Shown here one piece after another: positions 1 to 6,835 of a stretch of 13,127 nucleotides of DNA. The stretch covers positions 1-13,127 of the forward strand of contig CASECK010000148.1 in NCBI GenBank assembly GCA_949286295.1. Direction: 5' to 3'. Below the pieces are notes generated by a model. That model saw only the letters and a program-made list of their open reading frames with translations. It was not told where the DNA came from and did not search any database. Position numbers and translations under genes: made by a program. Source of the DNA: an uncultured bacterium. Lineage in GTDB: Bacteria > Bacillota > Clostridia > Oscillospirales > Oscillospiraceae. Numbering within the stretch: the first letter of the stretch is position 1; each line of letters starts with the position of its first letter.

Positions 1-887
1 TCCCACATCCCCTGGGTATAATTCTCCAGCCGGCTGTCCGGCCCGTCCATCAGCATGGTCAGCTCCCCCACGGCGCACCCCGTCTCCCGGGCGATGGCCC
101 GGGCGGTGGCGTCCGACCCGTTGATCTCTGTGAAAATGACCGGCAGCTCCTTCTCCCGCACCAGGCGGGTTATCTCCACAATCTCCCGGGCGCTGGCCTC
201 GCTGCCCGCCTCCTCCTCGATGGCGGCCAGCAGGGGCAGGTCAAAGGCCCTGGCAAAGTACTGGAACCCGTCGTGGAAGGTGACAAGGCCGCCAATCTCC
301 GCCTGTGACTCCTCCAGCGCGGCCTGGAGCTCCGGGTGGCAGCGGTTGAGCAGCGCCACAGCGGCCTGGGCGTTGTCCTGATAGGCCTGGGCGTTGTCCG
401 GGTCGGCGGCGCACAGGCCGTCTAAAATTCCATCGACCATCCGCGCCGCGTTTCTCGGGTCCATCCAGTAGTGGGGGTCCCAGTGGCCGTGGTCGTGGTC
501 CCCCTCCCCCTCCGGGTGGTCGTGGGCCGGATTTTCCAGCAGGTCCACCCCCTGGGAGCAATCCACCACCGCCGCGCCGGAGGCAGCCAGGGCCCCGGAC
601 ATAAAGTCCTCCAGCCCCGCCCCGTTGAGCACCAGCAGTCCGGCCCGCTCAATCTTCTTCATATCCGTCACGGACAGCGTATAGTCGTGCAGGCAGCTGC
701 CGCTGCCCGTGCTCAGGCGCTCCACGTCCACGCCGTCCACCCCCTGGGTCACGGCGCTGGCAAAGAGGTACAGGGGATAGGTGGTAGTCACCACAGACAG
801 CCGGCCCTCCTCTTCCGCCCCTCCGGGGGCGGCGCAGCCCGACAGGGCGGACAGCAGGGCCAGCAAAGTCAGCAACAGTCGTCTCAT
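1..887 (-). CDS. Metal ABC transporter substrate-binding lipoprotein (ZnuA/TroA-like, partial)
   Basis: The frame starts at ATG 887 and is still open at the window edge, so the C-terminus is missing (295 codons seen). The product should be a surface lipoprotein that captures Zn(II) or Mn(II) for an ABC importer. Residues 1-18 form a lipoprotein signal with lipobox LSGC (Cys18). The fold's metal-ligand positions are recognisable: His67 in CLHDYTLSVTDMKKI, His139 in DPHYWMDP, His205 in TFHDGF, and a late acidic ligand, perhaps Asp281. A His/Asp-rich loop (about residues 121-135) precedes the second ligand, which is typical of zinc-binding members. An AGGAG motif sits just upstream of the ATG. 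It is the last gene of the minus-strand run, 57 nt after the CsaB fusion gene, so it may be co-transcribed or have its own signals. No permease or ATPase gene is visible. The family is confident; the choice between zinc and manganese is an inference from the His loop. Confidence 0.93.
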   Translation of the reverse strand, partial: MRRLLLTLLALLSALSGCAAPGGAEEEGRLSVVTTTYPLYLFASAVTQGVDGVDVERLSTGSGSCLHDYTLSVTDMKKIERAGLLVLNGAGLEDFMSGALAASGAAVVDCSQGVDLLENPAHDHPEGEGDHDHGHWDPHYWMDPRNAARMVDGILDGLCAADPDNAQAYQDNAQAAVALLNRCHPELQAALEESQAEIGGLVTFHDGFQYFARAFDLPLLAAIEEEAGSEASAREIVEITRLVREKELPVIFTEINGSDATARAIARETGCAVGELTMLMDGPDSRLENYTQGMW

Positions 888-902
888 AGCTCTCCTTCTC
901 TT

Positions 903-917
903 CCGGTCCAGGACCGG
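903..917. repeat. Perfect inverted repeat upstream of the metal-binding lipoprotein gene
   Basis: CCGGTCC-A-GGACCGG is a perfect 7-bp palindrome around one central base. It lies about 15 nt before the lipoprotein start codon and just upstream of its Shine-Dalgarno sequence. It could be an operator or a short hairpin near the ribosome binding site. It is GC-rich, unlike the AT-rich sites known for Zur and MntR, and no regulator is encoded nearby, so no function is assigned. Confidence 0.4.
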
Positions 918-944
918 GCGGAACGGGGACCGGCCCGGGCCGCG

Positions 945-3158
945 TCACTTTCCGGCGCGCTCCAGCATCTCCAGCAGCAGCCGCTCGTTCTCCCGGGCGG
1001 CCTGAGCCAGCTGGGCGGATTTCTCCCGCAGCCGGGCCAGGACCCGGTCATACCCGGCCATCAGGGCGTCGGCACGGCGGATGGCCTCGTCCCCGTCAAA
1101 GTGCTCCACCTCCCCGGCGGCGGGCAGGTCCAGCTCCCGCAGGTAGCTGTCCACCTTGGGGTCATAGACCAGCCCCAGGGAGGGCACCGCCATCCTGGCG
1201 GCAAAAATCAGGGTGTGCAGCCGCATGGCTAAGCACAGCTTAGCCTGACCCAGCACCCCCATCAGCTCCCGGGGAGTGCACGGCACGTCCAGCTGGTGGG
1301 AGGGACAGGCCATCTTCTCCCGGACCTGGCGGGCGGCCCCCCTGTCCCGGCCGGGCTGCATCAGCAGGAAGAGCACCTCCAGCCCATAGCTCTGGTACAG
1401 GTGGTCGCACAGCCTGGCCAGCTGGGCATAAAAATCCCCCACCCCGGGCCACTCCCGGACGGACACCGCCACAAAGGGGCGCCCCTCCTCCACCCCGGCG
1501 GCGGCCAGCAGCTCCACGGCCCGCTCCCGGCTGACGGCGTCCAGGTGAAACACCGGGTCGGCGGTAACCACCGCGTCCCGGCGGCACACCCCCATCTCCT
1601 CCAACTCCTGGAGGGACTTGTGGTCCCGGAGGGTGACCAGGGCGGCCCGTTCCACCACCCGCTTCACCCGCCGGCGGTTGGCCGGCTTGCGCACGGGGCC
1701 GATGCCGTTGGCATAGAGCATCACCGGCTTGCCCAGCCACTGGGCGCACCGGATGACGGACAGATAGTATAGCAGCGAGCGGGTGGAGGTGGTGTCCTGC
1801 AGCAGGCTCCCCCCTCCGGACAGCAGCGCGTCGCTGCGGCGCAGGGCGGAGAACACCCGCCACACCCGAAACCGGGGGATGGCGTCCAGGCCGTACTGGC
1901 GGCGGGTCATGTCCGGGTCCTTGGACAGGACGGTGACGGCCACCTCGTCGCTGGCCTCCCGGATGGCCTGCTGGATGGAGTCCAGGATGGCGTCGTCCCC
2001 GGCGTTGGCAAAGCCGTAGTACCCGCTCATCACCACCTGGTATTTCCGGCGGCGGACCTGCTCGTACATGGCCAGGCAGTCGCCGGCCATGCGCCGGACG
2101 GAGTAGTGCTCTAAAATCACCTGCCGGCCATAGGCCCCGGCCTGCTCCCGCTGGGCGGGGGACAGGGCGAACGCGGCGGCCACGTCGGCCAGCAGGACCT
2201 CCGGCCTGGAGGGGGGCAGTCCCCGGCAGCAGAAGTTGCCCGCCTGGGCCTGGGCCAGCTTCTCCGGGCCGAACAGGCCCTGATAGCCCTCGTTGCCCGC
2301 CACGATGACGGGCTTTCCGACGGCCATGGCCTCCAGCGCCGCCCGGGACACCCCCACAAATAGGTCCCCGGCGGCGGCAATCTCATTGACGTCGGTGCGC
2401 GGGCCGGTCATGGTGACGCACCTGCGTCCCAGCGCCCGGTTGACGGCCTCCGCCCGGGCCCGCAGCTCGTCCAGCACATTGCCTCCCCCGGCGATGAGCA
2501 GCTGGATGCCCGGCACGGCCCGCTCCAGCTCCGGAGCCAGCTCAATCAGCTGCCGGGCCACCAGGGCCCGGTCGGCATCCATGCGGCTGACATAGGAGAG
2601 GATGGGCCGCTCCGGGTCCAGGCCGAACTCGGCTATCACCCGCGCCCCGGACACCGCCGGAGAGAACTTCTCCGTGTCGATGCCGTTGATGGTCACCGAG
2701 ATGTGCTCCGGGGGCAGGCCGTACTCCCGAATCAGATAGTTTTTGATGTCCTCCGAGACCGCCACCGTGCGCTCCCCCCAGTTGGTGAGATAGCGCAGGG
2801 CGCCGCTGGCGTCAAAGACCCAGTGGGCGGTGGTGACGAAGGGGAACTTCATGCGCCGCTTCAGCCGCCCGCACAGAAAGGCGGGGATGCGGGCGTGGGC
2901 GTGGACCACGTCCGGGTCCTCCCGGACAATCACGTCCCGGAGAATCTTTTCTGCCCGGCGCATATCTCTGAACGTTCTCCGGTGGAGGGGGGCCTGATAG
3001 TGCCGGATGCCCGCAGCGGTAATCTCCGGGACATAGACCCCGCCGTTGGAGACGATGGCCACATCATGTCCCATGTGCCGCAGCTGCTTGGACAGCTCCA
3101 CAATATGGGTCTCCGCCCCGCCGATGTCCAGGCCCATGGTGGCCATCAAAATCCTCAT
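945..3158 (-). CDS. csaB: Glycosyltransferase family 4 / CsaB-type polysaccharide pyruvyl transferase fusion
   Basis: This 737-residue protein carries two enzymes. Residues 1-365 form a GT4-type glycosyltransferase: an N-terminal Rossmann-like half (GGAETHIVEL near 14, DVVHAHARIP near 83) and a C-terminal half with the nucleotide-sugar site (GVSRAALEAMAVGKPVIVAG, 269-288). Residues 372-690 are a CsaB/polysaccharide pyruvyl transferase: SGYYGFANAGDDAIL (378-392), LSGGGSLLQDTTSTRSLLYY (446-465), YANGIGPV (482-489), and RLHTLIFAARMAVPSLGLVY near 646-665. A charged helical tail follows (about 700-733). CsaB enzymes transfer pyruvate from phosphoenolpyruvate as a ketal onto secondary cell-wall polysaccharide, creating the ligand for SLH domains. 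Stand-alone CsaB is about half this length, so the fusion is unusual. GGGAGGAG precedes ATG 3158. The divergent SLH protein in this window fits the same role. The assignment of each domain is confident; sugar donor and acceptor are unknown. Confidence 0.92.
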   Translation of the reverse strand: MRILMATMGLDIGGAETHIVELSKQLRHMGHDVAIVSNGGVYVPEITAAGIRHYQAPLHRRTFRDMRRAEKILRDVIVREDPDVVHAHARIPAFLCGRLKRRMKFPFVTTAHWVFDASGALRYLTNWGERTVAVSEDIKNYLIREYGLPPEHISVTINGIDTEKFSPAVSGARVIAEFGLDPERPILSYVSRMDADRALVARQLIELAPELERAVPGIQLLIAGGGNVLDELRARAEAVNRALGRRCVTMTGPRTDVNEIAAAGDLFVGVSRAALEAMAVGKPVIVAGNEGYQGLFGPEKLAQAQAGNFCCRGLPPSRPEVLLADVAAAFALSPAQREQAGAYGRQVILEHYSVRRMAGDCLAMYEQVRRRKYQVVMSGYYGFANAGDDAILDSIQQAIREASDEVAVTVLSKDPDMTRRQYGLDAIPRFRVWRVFSALRRSDALLSGGGSLLQDTTSTRSLLYYLSVIRCAQWLGKPVMLYANGIGPVRKPANRRRVKRVVERAALVTLRDHKSLQELEEMGVCRRDAVVTADPVFHLDAVSRERAVELLAAAGVEEGRPFVAVSVREWPGVGDFYAQLARLCDHLYQSYGLEVLFLLMQPGRDRGAARQVREKMACPSHQLDVPCTPRELMGVLGQAKLCLAMRLHTLIFAARMAVPSLGLVYDPKVDSYLRELDLPAAGEVEHFDGDEAIRRADALMAGYDRVLARLREKSAQLAQAARENERLLLEMLERAGK

Positions 3159-3185
3159 GGCGCTTCTCCTCCCCGCCCCGCGGGC

Positions 3186-3680
3186 TTAAAAGATGTGGGT
3201 GACGGTCACGTCGAACTGCGCGTATTTAGAGCAGTAGGTCCGGGCGGAATTGACGCCCAGGTCGTACACCCGGTTGAGCGAGTACCCCCGGTCGGTGACC
3301 AGCCCCTCCCCCCGGATGGTGAGCAGCAGGTTCACCCCCTCCTCCACCTGGGCCAGGCCGTAGGTGCCGTCGGTAAAGGCGGTCAGCTGGCTGCCGGGCA
3401 GCACCTGAATGTCGGTGATCTCGCCCAGGGGCCTGCCGCCGCTTTCATAGTTGAGGTCGTACACCATATCGCCCACGTGGATGTTCTCCTCCAGATAGCC
3501 GGGCAGGCCCTGGGCCAGGGCCTGATAGGTGATGGCCTGGCTGTCCACGCTGGTGCCGGTAATCTGCTGGTGGCTCTTCACGTACAGGGCGGCGGCCAGC
3601 ACCAGCACCACCAGGACGGCCAGCACGTCGATGACGCTGACCTTGCCGAACAGCCGGCCGTTGTTGTCGATTATCTTCAT
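3186..3680 (-). CDS. DUF4330 family membrane-anchored protein (second of two)
   Basis: A 164-residue protein with the DUF4330 N-terminal signature (MKIIDNNGRLFGKVSVIDVL), one transmembrane helix at about residues 17-35 and an extracytoplasmic domain of about 125 residues that looks beta-rich. The family has no established biochemical function known to me. It starts 2 nt after the stop of the other DUF4330 gene, and its Shine-Dalgarno sequence (GGGAGGG) lies inside that gene, so the two are probably translationally coupled. It lies between a glycosyltransferase and the CsaB fusion, 27 nt before the latter. This suggests a structural or accessory role in assembly or export of the wall polymer, perhaps as a heteromer with its neighbour; that is inference. 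Confidence 0.85.
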   Translation of the reverse strand: MKIIDNNGRLFGKVSVIDVLAVLVVLVLAAALYVKSHQQITGTSVDSQAITYQALAQGLPGYLEENIHVGDMVYDLNYESGGRPLGEITDIQVLPGSQLTAFTDGTYGLAQVEEGVNLLLTIRGEGLVTDRGYSLNRVYDLGVNSARTYCSKYAQFDVTVTHIF

Positions 3681-3682
3681 GC

Positions 3683-4180
3683 TCAGCCCTCCCGCTCCAC
3701 GGATACCACCGGGCCGCTGGCCATATAGCCCTCGCCCTTGATGTAGGTGGTCACGCCCACCCGCAGCTCATAGCCTCCGTCCAGAATAAACCCCTTGTCC
3801 GACTCGGTGCAGGGGGCCTCCACCGTCACCAGAACATCCTCATAGCCGCTGATTTCCGCCTGGACATAGCGGCGGTTTTCGTTGTCCAGCACCTTTTCCT
3901 CCGCGGGGACGGCCTCATAGGAAACCACCCGGCCCAGCTCGTAATTCTTGATGTTGTCCGTCAGCAGGTCCCCCTCCTCAATGAGGCTGGCGCTGCCCTC
4001 GGGCCAGCGCTGGAAGCGGACGGTATAGCGCACGCTGCTCTCCTGGGCCTGCTCCCCGGTCTGGGCGGAGGGGCGCAGGGTCATCCACAGCAAAACGGCG
4101 GCGGCGGCCAGGGCCAGGATGAGCACCAGGCCGTCGAACAAATTCAGCCGCAAGCGGAATTCAGGGGTGTTTCGTTCCAT
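3683..4180 (-). CDS. DUF4330 family membrane-anchored protein (first of two)
   Basis: A 165-residue protein with the same layout as the following gene: a short cytoplasmic N-terminus (MERNTPEFRLRLNLFDGLVL), one transmembrane helix at about residues 15-33 and an outside domain. Segments such as GDLLTDNIKNYELGRVVSYEAVP match the 'GDMVYDLNYESGGRPLGEITDIQVLP' type block of the paralogue, which supports an old tandem duplication. Its N-terminal signature has drifted further from the DUF4330 consensus. The ATG at 4180 overlaps the end of the upstream glycosyltransferase gene by 20 nt and has a clear AAAGGAG site inside it. Function is unknown; the operon context points to wall-polysaccharide assembly. 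Confidence 0.78.
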   Translation of the reverse strand: MERNTPEFRLRLNLFDGLVLILALAAAAVLLWMTLRPSAQTGEQAQESSVRYTVRFQRWPEGSASLIEEGDLLTDNIKNYELGRVVSYEAVPAEEKVLDNENRRYVQAEISGYEDVLVTVEAPCTESDKGFILDGGYELRVGVTTYIKGEGYMASGPVVSVEREG

Positions 4181-5300
4181 GTTTTGCTCCTTTCAGAATC
4201 TCCAGATAGACCTGCTCGGTGTTCCGGGCAAACCTCTGGCCGGTAAATTCCTGTTGAAATATCTCTTTTGCCCGGGCGCCCATGGCCGCTCGGGCGCCGG
4301 AATCGTCCATCAGCCGCTCCATGGCGGCGGCCAGGGCGGCGGCGTCCCGGCTGGGGAACAGCAGGCCGTTGTCCCCGTGGCGGACCACCCAGGGGTTTCC
4401 GCCGTAGTCGCTGGCGATGGAGGGCAGCCCCAGGCTCATCCCCTCCAGCAGGGCCATGGAGGTGGCCTCGGTCCCCCAGGAGGCGTTGAGCTGCACATCC
4501 AGGATGTTGAGCAGCTCCGCCACGTCCTCCCGGAAGCCCAGCAGCGTCACCAGCTCCTCCACGCCCTGCTCCGCCACCGCCCGGGCCACCTCCTCCTCGA
4601 AGGCGCCGGTCCCGGCCACCAGGATGCGGAAGTCCGTTCTCCCCCGCTCTTTTAAAATCCGGGCCGCCTGCACCAGGTACAGGTGCCCCTTGTAGTCCTC
4701 GATTCGGGCCAAAATGCCGAACAAAACCGCCCCCTCAGGCAGGCCCAGCCGCTCCCGCAGGGCCTGCCGCTCCTGGGGAGAGCGCTCGGGCACCGGCTCC
4801 ACCCCATTCATCACCACGGTAATCTTCCGGGGGGAGACGCCCCCTTCCACCAGGTTGTCCCGGGTGGCGGGGCTGACGGCGATAATTCGGTCGGCGTAGC
4901 GCTCGTTGAGAAACCGGTTCACCCAGCGCCCCGGGGGATACTTCAGCCTGGCCGGGACGGGAAAGGCGGAGTGCCGGCTGTACACCACCGGCACCCGGCG
5001 GCTCTTGGCCGCGATGCGCCCGGACAGGCAGCCGTGGGTGTGGACGAGGTCGGGGGCCGCGCGCCCAATCAGCTCCTTCAGCACCCCCACGTCCCGCCGG
5101 TCATAGGAGCGGTCGGCGATGCCGTCCACCTCCCAGACCTGGGCCCCCGCCCGCTCCAGGGGGCCCTTCAGCGCGCTGCCCCGGGGGACGGCCACCTGAA
5201 TCTCAAACTGGCCGCGGTCGGCATACTTCAGATAGTTGAGAATGACCCGGCCGGCCCCGCCGATGTTGGTGTCGCTGATGATGTTTAAAACCCGTATCAT
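4161..5300 (-). CDS. Family 4 glycosyltransferase
   Basis: A 379-residue GT4 enzyme with a GT-B fold, expected in the cytoplasm or at the inner membrane face. N-terminal domain: IISDTNIGGAGRVILNYL (residues 7-24) and DLVHTHGCLSG (84-94). C-terminal domain: GILARIEDYKGHLYLVQAA (195-213), FRILVAGTGAFEEEV, and the E-x7-E nucleotide-sugar motif (Glu278 and Glu286 in TEATSMALLEGMSLG). No transmembrane helix is seen. The frame is open further upstream to 5570, but those 90 residues are Pro/Gly-rich antisense-like sequence covering the preceding gene. The chosen start, ATG 5300, forms an ATGA overlap with the stop of the ligase gene and follows GAGAGGAG. It probably adds one sugar to the repeat unit of the wall polymer made by this operon; the sugar cannot be predicted. 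Confidence 0.93.
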   Translation of the reverse strand: MIRVLNIISDTNIGGAGRVILNYLKYADRGQFEIQVAVPRGSALKGPLERAGAQVWEVDGIADRSYDRRDVGVLKELIGRAAPDLVHTHGCLSGRIAAKSRRVPVVYSRHSAFPVPARLKYPPGRWVNRFLNERYADRIIAVSPATRDNLVEGGVSPRKITVVMNGVEPVPERSPQERQALRERLGLPEGAVLFGILARIEDYKGHLYLVQAARILKERGRTDFRILVAGTGAFEEEVARAVAEQGVEELVTLLGFREDVAELLNILDVQLNASWGTEATSMALLEGMSLGLPSIASDYGGNPWVVRHGDNGLLFPSRDAAALAAAMERLMDDSGARAAMGARAKEIFQQEFTGQRFARNTEQVYLEILKGAKHGTKHP

Positions 5301-6745
5301 CGTCCGGCGCTCCTCTCCGGCAGGGCGCTGCGCCGGGCGGCCAGGCCCCCCAGGGCCAGGCAGACCCAGAACAGGAACATCACCCGGTAGTTGTAAAAGG
5401 AGTAATCCGTCATGGCCTGGACCATGAAGCCGCACACCCCGGCGGTGAGGGCAATCTGGAGCAGGCGGCTGGTCCGCTCCTTCTCCCGGCTCAGGGCGCA
5501 GCACATCATCCGGAAATAGACAAACAACACTATCACAAACACAATCAGGGCCGCTATCCCCGCGTCGCACACGATTTGCAGCAGCAGGTTGTGGGAGTGG
5601 GGCGCCACGATTCCGTTATAGCCATAGGCGGGGTAGACCATGTTGAAGGCCGCGTCTCCAGGGCCGATACCGCACAGCCAGTAGTCCTTCAGCATGGCCA
5701 GGGTGCCCATCCAGATATACACCCGGTAGGAGGTGGAGTTGTCCCCCAAGTTACCGATACTGGTAAACCGGGAGATGACCGAGTCGGGCAGCACAAAGTA
5801 CAGCGCCACCATGGCCAGGGGGGCCAGCAAAATCAGCCTGGGGTTGAGCAGCAGCACAAACGCCGCCCCGGCAAACAGCAGCCCCAGCCAGGCCCCCCGG
5901 GAGAAGGTGAGCAGCATACACACACACATCAGGCCACAGCAGGCCAGATAAAAACACCGCCGCGGCCAGTCCCGGGCGGACAGCAGTCCCGCCCCGCCCA
6001 GGGGAATAAGCAAAATCAGGTACTGCCCCAGCATATTGGGGTTCTCCAGGGTGGAGGGGACCCGGAACTGAATCGAGGAGAACATATCGCTGTCCACCCA
6101 GGCGGCGGACTGATAGCCCCAGCGGAACAGATACTGCAAAATGCCATAGGCCGCCACCGCCGCGCCGGCCAGTACCATCAGGCCCACCAGCCCGTCCAGC
6201 TGCCTGCGGCTGTCCACCGCGTTGCCCAGCACCACCGCGAACAGGACAAAGGCCGCGGTGAGCAGGCCGGGCCGCAGGCTGGCCGACAGCTTCACCGAAA
6301 ACAATGTGCCCGCCAGATAGACCGCCGCGTACAGGATGATGTAGCGGTTGACAGGGCACCAGGCCAGCTCCCGCTCCCGGTCCCGCACCAGGCTGAGCAG
6401 CACGCAGGCGTAGCCCACCGCCGCCAAGCCCAGCACCGCCATGGTGGGAATCAGAGGGGCCAGCACCGCCGGGAGCATACACCACACCCACGGCCTGGTA
6501 AAGACGCTGCCCCGGAACAGCGCCTCCAGGCGCAGCAGCCCGTACAGCCGGCACAATCCCCGCCGTATCAGCGCCCACAGCCGGAAAAACACGCTGCTCT
6601 CCGACGCGGCGGCCCCCCACCCCCGCGGGTGGAGGAACCACTGGACCACGCCGCTGCGCGCCCACTGACCGCCCACCCAGGCGCACAGGGCCATCAGGGC
6701 CCGCCAGAGGGCGCTGGCATCCAACATTCGCTTGACCTGTTCCAT
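5297..6745 (-). CDS. O-antigen ligase / Wzy-type polysaccharide polymerase family membrane protein
   Basis: A 482-residue polytopic membrane protein with about 11-12 hydrophobic helices and the Wzy_C/O-antigen-ligase core. Recognisable family blocks are LENPNMLGQYL (232-242), FSRGAWLG (281-288), the start of the large outer loop with GIGPGDAAFN (359-368), and PHSHNLLLQ (382-390). Members polymerise or ligate lipid-linked glycans on the outer membrane face. In a Gram-positive organism the likely job is to polymerise repeat units or attach the finished polymer to the wall. The first 80 residues form an amphipathic extension before the first core helix, longer than in many homologues. ATG 6745 lies 3 nt after the position where murJ would end without its internal TGA; the Shine-Dalgarno match is modest (GAGG). 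Family is certain; the choice between polymerase and ligase is open. Confidence 0.92.
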   Translation of the reverse strand: MEQVKRMLDASALWRALMALCAWVGGQWARSGVVQWFLHPRGWGAAASESSVFFRLWALIRRGLCRLYGLLRLEALFRGSVFTRPWVWCMLPAVLAPLIPTMAVLGLAAVGYACVLLSLVRDRERELAWCPVNRYIILYAAVYLAGTLFSVKLSASLRPGLLTAAFVLFAVVLGNAVDSRRQLDGLVGLMVLAGAAVAAYGILQYLFRWGYQSAAWVDSDMFSSIQFRVPSTLENPNMLGQYLILLIPLGGAGLLSARDWPRRCFYLACCGLMCVCMLLTFSRGAWLGLLFAGAAFVLLLNPRLILLAPLAMVALYFVLPDSVISRFTSIGNLGDNSTSYRVYIWMGTLAMLKDYWLCGIGPGDAAFNMVYPAYGYNGIVAPHSHNLLLQIVCDAGIAALIVFVIVLFVYFRMMCCALSREKERTSRLLQIALTAGVCGFMVQAMTDYSFYNYRVMFLFWVCLALGGLAARRSALPERSAGR

Positions 6746-6748
6746 CGC

Positions 6749-6835
6749 TCAGCCTCGCTTCAACATCTGTTTCAAAAGGGCCAGGGCCTGCCTGGCCTCC
6801 TGCAGCCGCAGGTCCAGGGCCAGCAGGCCATATCA
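6749..6835 (-). other. Remnant 3' end of murJ beyond the in-frame TGA
   Basis: This is the same reading frame as murJ. After TGA 6833-6835, 27 sense codons follow and then TGA at 6749-6751. They begin YGLLALDLRLQEARQALAL and end KQMLKRG. Completion of a hydrophobic helix followed by a basic amphipathic tail is the usual C-terminus of MurJ-family proteins. The tail ends 3 nt before the ATG of the next gene, as expected of an operon junction. It is translated only if the TGA is read through. Confidence 0.8.

Noticed and set aside
5301..5570. A 90-residue N-terminal extension of the GT4 enzyme
   Set aside because: It lies entirely over the ligase gene, is Pro/Gly-rich, and begins well before the conserved GT4 N-terminus. 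The ATG at 5300 has a ribosome site and an ATGA junction.
6833..6835. Selenocysteine or general UGA reassignment as the explanation of the internal TGA in murJ
   Set aside because: UGA is the normal stop for several neighbouring genes, MurJ is not a known selenoprotein family, and no obvious SECIS-like hairpin was noticed directly downstream. A point mutation is simpler.
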